Part shown: positions 1 through 7,528 of the stretch, in pieces | Layout of the letters: each line of letters starts with the position of its first letter | Numbering within the stretch: the first letter of the stretch is position 1 | Assembly (NCBI GenBank): GCA_021801355.1 | Contig: JAJYYB010000005.1 | Span: 62,001-126,000, forward strand | From: Microcaldota archaeon | GTDB lineage: Archaea; Micrarchaeota; Micrarchaeia; Micrarchaeales; Micrarchaeaceae | DNA: 64,000 nt | Reading direction: 5' to 3' | Translations under genes and position numbers: made by a program | Notes under the pieces: generated by a model | What the model saw: only the letters and a program-made list of their open reading frames with translations | Database searches by the model: none | What the model was told of the DNA's origin: nothing

Positions 1-736
1 TATAAAAATCGTAATAGAAGCCGTCCTTGGAAACTGGCCCAACCAATACGAGTCTGTAACCCTTAATTTTCTTTTTGAAGGTCTGGAACGCCCTTATAGC
101 ATAGTCCTGCCTCTTGTTGGGTGACATTCTGGAAGGATAAAGGAAGTACTTGTCATCACCTTTATCGCAATAGAGTTCGTACTCCACTCCCCCGTTAAGC
201 ACTTCCGCGTCATCCCTGCCGAAATATTTCGAGATTCTTGACCTTATGTTGTCGCTATTCGCCACTATAAGCTCAAGTCTGCTAACGATTCTCCTGTCTA
301 TGCTGCGTACGGCCCTGGCTCCTAGCATGTAAACCGGCTTCTGGTAAAAGCTTTTCATCGATAGCCTGTAACCATAAAGGTCATATACGTCTCTAAGCGG
401 CGTATGGCAATACCAGAGCACCCTCTCATTTTTATTGCGTACCCAGTGGCTCGGGGCGATATGTGCATTCAGCACATCGTAATCCTCATCTATCTTCATT
501 CCATAGAAACCAAGGCCGTAATTAAGTCCCTGGGATACCCTGCCGTAAGGCAGGAGCCTGCCGAGCCCTCCATTTTTTATCACTTCCACGTCTAGATCAG
601 AGAACTCAGAAAAAGTGCCTTCCTCGTTGTATTCTGCAGTGTAAATCTTGGCCTTGTAATGCTGCGCTATCTTCAGTACCACGCGCTCACCTCCGCCTTT
701 GAGGGTGAGATTGGCTTGAGTCATAATCACCTTCAT
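1..736 (-). CDS. Glycosyltransferase family 4 (GT-B fold), 3' truncated by window edge
   Basis: Translating the minus strand from the ATG at 736 gives an uninterrupted 245-codon frame that runs off the window. The N-terminus (MKVIMTQANLTLKGGGERV) matches the start of GT4 family sugar transferases, with the Gly-rich acceptor loop GGGER. Further in are a WYCHTP segment, IVANSDNIRSRI and YPSRMSPNKRQ, the pattern of the inter-domain region and start of the nucleotide-sugar-binding domain. Expected role: transfer of a sugar from a nucleotide donor to a lipid-linked or surface glycan at the cytoplasmic face. The C-terminal EX7E region lies outside the window, so donor and acceptor cannot be guessed. 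AGGTGG just upstream of the ATG is a plausible ribosome-binding site. It is transcribed divergently from SRP54. Confidence 0.8.
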   Translation of the reverse strand, partial: MKVIMTQANLTLKGGGERVVLKIAQHYKAKIYTAEYNEEGTFSEFSDLDVEVIKNGGLGRLLPYGRVSQGLNYGLGFYGMKIDEDYDVLNAHIAPSHWVRNKNERVLWYCHTPLRDVYDLYGYRLSMKSFYQKPVYMLGARAVRSIDRRIVSRLELIVANSDNIRSRISKYFGRDDAEVLNGGVEYELYCDKGDDKYFLYPSRMSPNKRQDYAIRAFQTFKKKIKGYRLVLVGPVSKDGFYYDFY

Positions 737-784
737 TTAAGCCACCTGTGTAGTAACCCGAGCTGCAAGTTAATTTGAAGCAGA

Positions 785-799
785 TGCTAAATATAAAGC
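785..799 (+). promoter_or_regulatory. TATA-type promoter of the SRP54 gene
   Basis: CTAAATATAAAG lies about 40 bp before the ATG at 833, the usual TATA position for an archaeal transcript with a very short leader. No strong Shine-Dalgarno sequence precedes the ATG. Confidence 0.55.
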
Positions 800-832
800 T
801 TGTCTAACAATATAACCTATTGACTGATTTGC

Positions 833-2128
833 ATGGATTTGGGAGAGGGATTGAGGCATGCCATAGCCAAGCTTACGCGTTCTGTCATAATAGACGCCAA
901 GACGATAAAGGAGTTCTCGAAGGAGCTCCAGAAGAGCCTGCTTGGTGCAGATGTGGATGTGGAGCTGGTGCTCAAGTTCACCAAGGACATAGAGGATAAG
1001 GCGCTAAAGGTAAAGCCGCCATCAGGCGTAGCGCCTACCGATTACATAACCAACATGGTTTACGACGAGCTTGTCAAGCTGATGGGCTCCAGCTACGAAC
1101 CGCAGCTGAAGAGGCAGAGGATACTTATGATGGGGCTATACGGCTCCGGCAAGACCACCTCCTCTGCAAAGCTGGCAAAATACTACCAGGACAGGGGCCT
1201 GGGGGCAGCGGTCATATGCTGCGACGTTACCAGGCCTGCGGCTTACGAACAGCTTGAAACGTTGGCGAAACAGGCCAATGTCAGTTTTTTCGGCATAAAG
1301 GGCGAGAAGGACGCCGCCAGGATAGCAAAAGAGGGCGCCGAGAAATTCAAGGACAAGCAGGTCATAATATGCGATACCAGCGGCAGGAATGCACTTGACG
1401 ATAACCTCATAGGTGAGCTGAAGAGGGTAGATAGCGCCTTCAAACCCGATGAGAAGATACTGGTTATAAGCGCAGATACTGGTCAGATAGCCGGCAAGCA
1501 GGCGCGTGAATTCAACAGCGCAGTAAAGATATCCGGCGTCCTCGTAACAAAAATGGACGGCTCTGGGAAGGGGGGCGGCGCTCTCAGTGCAACAAACGCT
1601 GCCAATACAAAGATAATGTTCATAGGCATAGGGGAGAAGCTAGGCAACCTAGAACCATATAATGCGGAAAAGTTCATAGGCGGCCTGCTCGGCATACCCG
1701 ACATAGGTTCCTTAGTTGAGCATGTACAGGACGCCATAAAGGAAGCCGGCATAGCGCCCGAGGACTTGCAGGTAGACGAACTGAACTTTGAGACTTTCTA
1801 CACGCAGCTTAAGGCAATGAACAAGATGGGTCCTCTGAAAAACGTTTTCGGGATGATGGGCGCCCCTGACGTGCCAAAGGAAATAGCCGAGCAGGGAGAG
1901 GAGAAGCTCAACAAGTACAAGGTGATAATCGCCTCAATGACGAAGGAGGAGCGCCTGAACGAGAAGGTGCTGCATGACACCGACAGGATAAGGCGCATTG
2001 CTCTTGGCAGCGGTACAAAGGAGAAGGACGTTCACGACCTTATATCGGATTTCAGCAAAATGAAGAAGATGTTCTCATCGCTAAAGAACGATCGCGGATT
2101 CAAGAAGAAATTCGCTAAGTTCATGTGA
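833..2128 (+). CDS. srp54: Signal recognition particle 54 kDa GTPase (SRP54/Ffh)
   Basis: The 431-residue protein has the N-G-M layout. A helical N domain covers residues 1-95. The G domain has the P-loop GLYGSGKTT at 101-109, DTSGRN as G3 (usually DTAGR) and TKMDGSGKGGG as G4. The Met-rich M domain starts near residue 300. The motif RIRRIALGSG near the C-terminus corresponds to the SRP-RNA-binding helix-turn-helix. It binds signal peptides at the ribosome, pairs with FtsY and delivers nascent chains to SecYEG; SecY is encoded 3.6 kb downstream. It is slightly shorter than typical archaeal SRP54 (about 440-450). The Ala-to-Ser change in DTSGR is conservative. No SRP RNA was found in the window. 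Confidence 0.96.
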   Translation: MDLGEGLRHAIAKLTRSVIIDAKTIKEFSKELQKSLLGADVDVELVLKFTKDIEDKALKVKPPSGVAPTDYITNMVYDELVKLMGSSYEPQLKRQRILMMGLYGSGKTTSSAKLAKYYQDRGLGAAVICCDVTRPAAYEQLETLAKQANVSFFGIKGEKDAARIAKEGAEKFKDKQVIICDTSGRNALDDNLIGELKRVDSAFKPDEKILVISADTGQIAGKQAREFNSAVKISGVLVTKMDGSGKGGGALSATNAANTKIMFIGIGEKLGNLEPYNAEKFIGGLLGIPDIGSLVEHVQDAIKEAGIAPEDLQVDELNFETFYTQLKAMNKMGPLKNVFGMMGAPDVPKEIAEQGEEKLNKYKVIIASMTKEERLNEKVLHDTDRIRRIALGSGTKEKDVHDLISDFSKMKKMFSSLKNDRGFKKKFAKFM

Positions 2129-2159
2129 CTTTGCTTGCGCAAACGAGACATGGTTCAGC

Positions 2160-2210
2160 GTTTTCTTGGCTTCATTTTCTTCATTTTCTTTACTATTTTT
2201 CTTGGCATTT
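2160..2210 (+). terminator. T-tract terminator after SRP54
   Basis: Several runs of four to five T on the plus strand follow the SRP54 stop within 80 bp. Oligo-T clusters without a strong hairpin are the usual archaeal intrinsic termination signal. Confidence 0.4.
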
Positions 2211-2346
2211 TATCACATTAATCTCGCTGTAAACATTTTTATTTTATCATATCAGATATTTAAGGTAGAGCTTACGAATTGGGTACAATAGCGCTCCCGA
2301 GCGAAACTTTCAATTTCTCCGAAATGCGGATTGCAACACGGATTTT

Positions 2347-3450
2347 ATGGACGTCAAAAGCGAAGCGCTTTCAAGCAAACTCGAGGAGCTTGAGGAGGAG
2401 TACTCAAAGACGAAGATAAACAAGGCTACCAACAAGCACGTAGGCGCTCTCCGCGCAAAGATAGCAAAAGTTAAGCGTGACATAGTAGAATCCGGCAAAA
2501 GGTCCGCAGGGACGGGCTTCTTCGTAAAGAGGAGCGGTGACGCGACAGTTGCTCTTATGGGCTTCCCGAATGTCGGAAAATCGTCTCTGCTAAATGCAAT
2601 CTCTAATGCCAAATCAAAGACATCGACACATGCGTTCACCACGTTGACTGTAGTCCCGGGCACAATGATTTACAGGGCCGCACACATACAAATCTTCGAT
2701 TTGCCTGGCATAATAGAGAATGCGCACAAGGGCTTGGGCGGCGGCCGCACAGTGATATCCGCAATGAAATCAACAGACCTAATAGTATTCGTGATCGATG
2801 TCAGGTCGCCAGACCAGATTGGCATACTTCTGAACGAGCTCAGGGCCCTTAATGTATTTGTAAACAAAGCCAAGCCCAAGGTGTACATAAAGCAGTCTAT
2901 ATCCTATCCAAAGGTGATTGTAGAAATAAATAAGTCAAGGATAAGCAGCAGGGACATAGAGACCATATGCAACGGCTTCGGGATATACCAGGCGCATGTC
3001 AAGATAGAAAGCGAGCTTGACGAGGACGAGTTCATATCAATTGTCGCTGGCAGATCGTTTTATATGGATGCCATAGCTTTTCTGAACAAGATAGACCTGA
3101 ATCCGAAATACAAAACTGTAGCAGACTACATAGCATCAAAATACGGCATAAAGGTAATACCAATAAGCGCCACCAACATGACCAACCTGGAAGAAGTACG
3201 AGATGCGATTTACAGGAAGCTTGACATAATAACCATACACCTTAAGCCGAAGTCCCCGGCTGAACCAGTAACTCCGATGATACTGAAGTGGCACTCTACA
3301 GTCAGGGACGCAGCAAGCAGGATACACACTGAAATAGCGGATGAAATAAAGGCAGCTTGGGTGACTGGTCCCAGCGTAAAATTCCCTAACCAGAGGGTGG
3401 GTGCAGACCATGTGCTTCAGGATGGAGACACTGTCACTTTCATAAAATGA
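2347..3450 (+). CDS. DRG-family GTPase with C-terminal TGS domain
   Basis: This 367-residue protein belongs to the developmentally regulated GTP-binding (DRG) branch of the Obg superfamily. The basic helical N-terminus contains KTKINKATNKHVG, typical of DRG proteins. G1 is GFPNVGKSS at 72-80, G3 is DLPGI near 118, G4 is FLNKID near 245 and G5 is ISATN. A helical S5D2L-type insert lies between G3 and G4, and the last ~75 residues form a TGS domain. DRG proteins act on ribosomes during translation. The substrate step in archaea is not settled. A TATA-like ATATTTAAGG sits at about 2256-2265. The reading frame is complete with all GTPase motifs intact. Confidence 0.93.
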   Translation: MDVKSEALSSKLEELEEEYSKTKINKATNKHVGALRAKIAKVKRDIVESGKRSAGTGFFVKRSGDATVALMGFPNVGKSSLLNAISNAKSKTSTHAFTTLTVVPGTMIYRAAHIQIFDLPGIIENAHKGLGGGRTVISAMKSTDLIVFVIDVRSPDQIGILLNELRALNVFVNKAKPKVYIKQSISYPKVIVEINKSRISSRDIETICNGFGIYQAHVKIESELDEDEFISIVAGRSFYMDAIAFLNKIDLNPKYKTVADYIASKYGIKVIPISATNMTNLEEVRDAIYRKLDIITIHLKPKSPAEPVTPMILKWHSTVRDAASRIHTEIADEIKAAWVTGPSVKFPNQRVGADHVLQDGDTVTFIK

Positions 3451-3661
3451 AATCTAACGCCATATAGTAAGTTGACAAATAGAAGTAAAACGGAGAAATA
3501 AAAGTTAAGCAACGAATTTCTGGAAATGGCTTGTATAGGAAAATCCACTGTAACTTCATGCAAGCGGAGAAGGAAACAGGTCTTTCTAGATCAAATGTCA
3601 ACTCCCTATAATGCCATACAGTTCAGAAAGTAATAAATGCTTTGACTGGAATATTGGGCTT

Positions 3662-4138
3662 ATGGCGATCAAGTACTGGGAATACGAAGACGCACCGCTA
3701 AAGGAGAAGCTCAAAAACGTAAACGTAAAAGAGATTGCAAAAATATTTTTTGATAACGAAACAGAGGCTTACAGGCTTGCCGTGTTGCTACTTCAGGTCA
3801 AAAAGGACGGCACAATGCGCCTCAAGGACGTGCCTCAATCAATACCTATAGCTACTGCGAAACGGTACCTCGACTTCGCTGTTCAGACTGGTTTGCTAAA
3901 GCATGAGGACAATGCATACGCGCTTACCGATAGGTTCTCAAAGCCTTTCAGGAACATAGCCGTATACATAAAGGAGTGGATGGACAGCAAGGCAGAAGAG
4001 GATTTGGCCTTAGAGTTCCCAAACGCAAGAACGGATAAGCAGCGCAAAAGAGGTGGAAAGCAAATAGTTAGGGAACTAAATGAAGTGGAAGGCTCATTGC
4101 AGAAGCACGAGGCAGAAAATGCGGATGCTAAGGCTTAA
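3662..4138 (+). CDS. Small protein with predicted winged-helix-like N-terminal region, unknown function
   Basis: I do not recognise a family. The open frame begins at 3611, but the ATG at 3662 (MAIKYWEYED) looks the better start, since the 17 residues before it look non-coding. Residues from there contain an alpha-helical stretch with the pattern of a winged helix: a region around RLKDVPQSIPIATAKRYLDFAVQTGLLKHEDNAYALTDR reads like helix-turn-helix plus wing. The C-terminal third is charged (KQRKRGGK, then acidic). A DNA-binding or adaptor role is inference only. It stands alone between the DRG GTPase and tRNA-Arg, on the opposite strand from the tRNA. Confidence 0.6.
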   Translation: MAIKYWEYEDAPLKEKLKNVNVKEIAKIFFDNETEAYRLAVLLLQVKKDGTMRLKDVPQSIPIATAKRYLDFAVQTGLLKHEDNAYALTDRFSKPFRNIAVYIKEWMDSKAEEDLALEFPNARTDKQRKRGGKQIVRELNEVEGSLQKHEAENADAKA

Positions 4139-4162
4139 TCATAAAATCAGAACGCTATAAGT

Positions 4163-4253
4163 CGGGCCCGGCGGGATTTTCATACATTGTATTTTGAACC
4201 CGCGACCATCAGATTAGAAGTCTGCCGCTCTATCCAACCTGAGCTACGGGCCC
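4163..4253 (-). tRNA. tRNA-Arg(UCU) with a 16-nt insertion in the T-loop
   Basis: Read on the minus strand, the acceptor stem GGGCCCG/CGGGCCC is perfect, followed by discriminator G. The D-arm is GCTC...GAGC, and the anticodon loop CTTCTAA gives UCU. The T-stem GCGGG/CCCGC is perfect, but the T-loop (4176-4198) is 23 nt instead of 7. It starts TTCAA and ends AAAT, so about 16 nt are inserted. The insert can fold as ATAC-AAT-GTAT. Non-canonical tRNA micro-introns of this size, including in the T-loop, are known in archaea and are removed by the bulge-helix-bulge endonuclease. Position 27:43 is a G-A mismatch. CCA is not encoded. The last base of the TatD stop codon is tRNA base 1, suggesting co-transcription. 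Confidence 0.85.
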
Positions 4254-5050
4254 TAATAGCGCATAAATCCTTTCTCCTTGTTAATATTAAAGAATTTCTT
4301 CGTATTTGCCGTAATCGTTTGCGCTATCCTCCCGTAGTCTATCCCCTTTATACCGCCTATCATCCTGACAACACGTTCGACGTCCTTCGGTGTTGAGCCC
4401 ACTACTGGCGAATCCGTTTCAGCAAGGAATCTATCAACCGGCACATCATTTATTACCCTCTTCCTCTTCGCCGATTCTATCGGCGGTATGGATATCATGT
4501 AGCCCCTATCCATGGCAACCTTTGCATCTTTGACATCCCCTTCGAAGAAATGCAGTTGCACAGCAAGAGATTTCCTATCTTCAAGAATGGATAGAACTTC
4601 GTCCATAGCTTTCCTTGAGTGTACGCATACCGGGAGCTTGAGCTCCTCTGCTAAGTCCAAGAACGCCTCAAAGATGCGCTTCTGCGCTGTCCTATTCTTC
4701 GCATCCTCCGCTATCATATAATCCAAGCCTATCTCGCCTATGGCCACAACACGCTTTGCGTTCTCCCTTATGAGCTTCAGGTTAAATTCTAACTCGCCTT
4801 TTTGAAGGCTGTTCGCATATTCTGGTCCTATTCCCAGTGCCGGGAAGATGTGCTTCCCATCCGCCATTTCGAGCGATTTTAGGTTCGATTTCGTGTCCAC
4901 CCCGTCAGTCACTATCGTGGCTACTCCGTATTCTACCGCATCTTCTATCAAACCAGCGTCTCCTATTAAGTCAAGGTGAGAGTGCGCATCTGCTAGCTCC
5001 ACTTTCGTTTTTTGACCAAGATCAAACTCTTTTAACATCGTAGTGCGCAT
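4253..5050 (-). CDS. TatD-family metal-dependent hydrolase
   Basis: The 265-residue amidohydrolase-fold protein has the TatD signatures in order: the HxH metal ligands in DAHSHLD, GEIGLDY with the bridging Glu, VHSRKA, a late His in QLHFFEG and ETDSP. The family includes 3'-5' DNA/RNA exonucleases and D-aminoacyl-tRNA deacylases; the exact substrate is not predictable. ATG codons at 5050 and 5038 are both possible starts. It is transcribed directly into tRNA-Arg, sharing one base. The divergent membrane-protein gene to its right shares the intergenic region. Confidence 0.9.
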   Translation of the reverse strand: MRTTMLKEFDLGQKTKVELADAHSHLDLIGDAGLIEDAVEYGVATIVTDGVDTKSNLKSLEMADGKHIFPALGIGPEYANSLQKGELEFNLKLIRENAKRVVAIGEIGLDYMIAEDAKNRTAQKRIFEAFLDLAEELKLPVCVHSRKAMDEVLSILEDRKSLAVQLHFFEGDVKDAKVAMDRGYMISIPPIESAKRKRVINDVPVDRFLAETDSPVVGSTPKDVERVVRMIGGIKGIDYGRIAQTITANTKKFFNINKEKGFMRY

Positions 5051-5078
5051 TGTTGCACCTCGTGCTCATGACTGATGC

Positions 5079-5091
5079 AAGTATAAATATC
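5079..5091 (+). promoter_or_regulatory. TATA-type promoter for the 5164 gene and secY
   Basis: AAGTATAAATATC is a strong archaeal TATA box about 75-85 bp before ATG 5164. It lies downstream of the TTG at 5050, which argues that the longer frame starting at 5050 is not translated in full. Confidence 0.5.
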
Positions 5092-5163
5092 TGCATTGGA
5101 CTAAAGGATTGGGGCAGTCAAACTATAAAATATCATATCACTGCTGTTGCCGCACTTGATGGA

Positions 5164-5694
5164 ATGCATAAGATATACAACACTTTCAGGCAGATCTACA
5201 GGCCAAAATACATAATGCTCAACATTGCCATATTGGTCATGTATTACCTTATTTTCAATGCTCTGCTTTCGTTGCAGGAGGGGCCGATACCAATACTTTC
5301 GATGTCACCTTATACTGTTTACGCTCTGCTGGTCACCGCCTCAATAACGCTTACTATGTCGGTTTACTCGATAAGGAATACGAGGCGCAACTATGCGAGC
5401 ATAACGGCTTCAGGAGCCAGCATAACCACTACGGTAGTAGGTAGCATAGTGAGCGGTTGTGGCTGTTCTGCACCTTTGGTCTTCACGCTTTTCTCAATCT
5501 TCGGCACCTCCAGCGAGGCCGTGCCAGTTTACACTTTTTTCGTGAATTACTCGACCCAGCTCTTTCTAGCAATGACAGTTATAAACGTGCTCGTAACCTT
5601 CTACTACCTTAAGAGGTTCTCCACTGCGGCATGCAGGGTTACGCGGAAGGCAGCAAAGAAACCACATGCGACTGCAAAAGGTATTAAATCTTAG
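5164..5694 (+). CDS. Four-helix membrane protein upstream of secY, unknown
   Basis: The frame is open from a TTG at 5050. The ATG at 5164 (MHKIYNTFRQ) is preferred because a TATA box lies between the two. The 176-residue product has four hydrophobic segments (about residues 18-36, 50-67, 85-108 and 127-147) and a Lys/Arg-rich tail. The third helix carries the unusual motif SGCGCSAPL, whose two cysteines and glycines could bind a metal or cofactor. I cannot name a family. It ends 36 bp before secY on the same strand and is probably co-transcribed, so a role at the membrane or translocon is possible but unproven. Confidence 0.7.
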   Translation: MHKIYNTFRQIYRPKYIMLNIAILVMYYLIFNALLSLQEGPIPILSMSPYTVYALLVTASITLTMSVYSIRNTRRNYASITASGASITTTVVGSIVSGCGCSAPLVFTLFSIFGTSSEAVPVYTFFVNYSTQLFLAMTVINVLVTFYYLKRFSTAACRVTRKAAKKPHATAKGIKS

Positions 5695-5730
5695 CACTAA
5701 AACCTCTCTATCACATTCGGTGCACATGAA

Positions 5731-7200
5731 ATGGTACTAGAATTCATGGACAATGTGTCCAGATTCATGCCTTCAATCAAGTCCCCAGCTAAGCCGCTGT
5801 CGCTCAGAGAGAAGATGATGTGGACCGTTGGCATACTCGCTGTCTATTTTCTGCTCTACAACACCTACGTTTACGGAGTCAGCGCTGCACAGATAAGCCA
5901 ACCGTTGGAGCAACTCATAAGCATAATATTCGCCGCCAGGATTGGCAGCCTCATAACAGTGGGCATAAGCCCCATAGTGCTGTCCAGCATAGTGCTGCAA
6001 CTGCTCTCAGGTTCGGACATACTGAAAATAGACATGAATGACATGGCCCAGAAGGCCAGGTTCCAGACTCTGCAGAAGACAGCAGCAATAGCTATCGCGG
6101 TTATAGAGTCGATAATATACGTTTCGACTTCTTACGTAACTGTAGCTTCGCCCGCTTATGTCGGGATTGTAACAATACAGCTCATAATCGGCGCTCTGAT
6201 AATAATAATGCTTGACGAGATGATGACCAAGTACGGCATCACCTCCGGCATCAACCTCTTCATAGCAAGTGGAGTTTCATACGCCATAATCGCCGGCACT
6301 GTTGGCATAATCATACCTGAAGCGATAACGGCCATACAGAGCGGCGGCACCTCAGCTATATCGAGTGCGCTCCTGGCGTTCGGCCCGCTGATATTTTCGA
6401 TTCTAGTATTCTTGGTGAGCATATACGCCTATGAGACAAAGGTCGAGCTGCCTCTGGCGTTCGAACAGCTAAGGGGCGTAGGAGGAAGGCTCCCGATACC
6501 TTTCCTGTACGTCAGCGTGCTCCCAGTCATCCTCGCCTCCTCATTGGAGCTAAGCCTCACGGTCTGGCTCAGGTTCCTCAACGGGGTGACCGGTAGCCTT
6601 GGCAATATCGCCAAGTTCATAGCTCTTTACAGCAATGTCTCATCCACAGGCGGTACTTCATTGCAGCTCACCGGTGGGCTTGCATACCTAATATCTCCGT
6701 CATTCCCTCTGCCTTATTCTGGGGCGTACGGCGGGGTAGGAGGATACGCCGATTACATAAGTTATTTCCTTACAACTGATACGGCAAAGTTGTACATGCC
6801 ATGGGGCGGCTTCGTTTTCATACCTGAATGGATTCACGTCATAATCTACGTGCTTGCACTGGTAGTGCTGTGCGTGGTGTTCGGCAAGTTCTGGATAGAG
6901 ATGACCGGCCAGAGCCCTAAGAACATGGCAGAGCAACTGGGCGAGATGGGATGGCAGATACCAGGTTTCAGGCGCGATCCAAGAATTGTGGAGAGCGTGC
7001 TGAACAAATACATACCCACTATAACCGTGCTCGGTAGCATATTCGTAGGGTTGCTTGCTGCTCTTGCAACGCTTAGCGGAGCCGTTGGTTCAGGCATGGG
7101 GATACTCCTCACGGTAGGTATAATATATATGGTCTACCAGCAGTTGGAGCAGGAGCGGCTTTACGACACCTATCCTATACTGAACAAGATAGCGAAGTAG
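5731..7200 (+). CDS. secY: Preprotein translocase subunit SecY
   Basis: The 489-residue polytopic protein has ten hydrophobic helices. The N-terminal region and the plug and lateral-gate segments match archaeal SecY: VGISPIVLSSIVLQLLSGSD after TM2, and KVELPLAFEQLRGVGGRLPIP before TM6. A late loop with WIEMTGQSPKNMAEQLGEMGWQIPGFR is the C4/C5 cytosolic region contacting SRP receptor and ribosome. It forms the protein-conducting channel with SecE and SecG/Sec61beta, neither of which is visible nearby. In many archaea secY precedes adk in the ribosomal cluster. Here it is about 22 kb from adk-DUF106-eL34, so the ancestral cluster has been split. Confidence 0.97.
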   Translation: MVLEFMDNVSRFMPSIKSPAKPLSLREKMMWTVGILAVYFLLYNTYVYGVSAAQISQPLEQLISIIFAARIGSLITVGISPIVLSSIVLQLLSGSDILKIDMNDMAQKARFQTLQKTAAIAIAVIESIIYVSTSYVTVASPAYVGIVTIQLIIGALIIIMLDEMMTKYGITSGINLFIASGVSYAIIAGTVGIIIPEAITAIQSGGTSAISSALLAFGPLIFSILVFLVSIYAYETKVELPLAFEQLRGVGGRLPIPFLYVSVLPVILASSLELSLTVWLRFLNGVTGSLGNIAKFIALYSNVSSTGGTSLQLTGGLAYLISPSFPLPYSGAYGGVGGYADYISYFLTTDTAKLYMPWGGFVFIPEWIHVIIYVLALVVLCVVFGKFWIEMTGQSPKNMAEQLGEMGWQIPGFRRDPRIVESVLNKYIPTITVLGSIFVGLLAALATLSGAVGSGMGILLTVGIIYMVYQQLEQERLYDTYPILNKIAK

Positions 7201-7209
7201 CGAAGAGCT

Positions 7210-7287
7210 TTATGAAAGCTCCCCGACTCGCCTCTTCTGGGCCCTTTTAAGTCGTTTCCTGCGCTTTTTCTTCCACTTCCAGCGCAT
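7210..7287 (-). CDS. rpl41e: 50S ribosomal protein eL41 (L41e), 25 residues
   Basis: Minus-strand ATG 7287 to TAA 7210 encodes 25 residues beginning MRWKWKKKRRKRLKR and ending VGELS. This is the highly basic Trp/Arg/Lys single-helix signature of eL41, normally 24-26 residues and routinely missed by gene callers. GGGAAGG directly before the ATG is a ribosome-binding site, and CATTTTATAAGG about 50 bp upstream is a TATA box. The gene is convergent with secY, whose stop lies 10 bp away. eL41 sits at the subunit interface as part of an inter-subunit bridge. An in-frame GTG at about 7323 would give a longer form starting upstream of a duplicated block. Confidence 0.88.
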   Translation of the reverse strand: MRWKWKKKRRKRLKRAQKRRVGELS

Positions 7288-7310
7288 CCTTCCCTTTTTC
7301 TTCCACTTCC
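7264..7310 (-). repeat. 30-bp-period tandem duplication across the eL41 start codon
   Basis: The 17-mer CTTTTTCTTCCACTTCC (plus strand) occurs at 7264-7280 and again exactly 30 bp away at 7294-7310. Thirty bp is ten codons, so the upstream copy is in frame with eL41 and would encode a second KWKKK block ahead of the ATG. Confidence 0.85.
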
Positions 7311-7528
7311 TTGGGATGCTTCCCAATAACACACCTTATAAAATGTCCAGAATAGGTTTTATTTGATAGTTTAATAAAGGTTGCTCTTACCATTTGCAAA
7401 AGCGCAGATTTGATTTTTTGCAGCTATATATCCAATTTTTACTTTGATACGAAAGAAAGAGCAGCACACATCCCCCGCACATAACTTATAAATCCTTAAT
7501 TATGCCCATGTATTGTCAAGTTGATGCT

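Noticed and set aside
3526-3633. Small plus-strand ORF of 35 codons (MACIGKSTV...)
   Set aside because: Short and basic but overlaps the longer form of the next frame and lacks a family; insufficient support.
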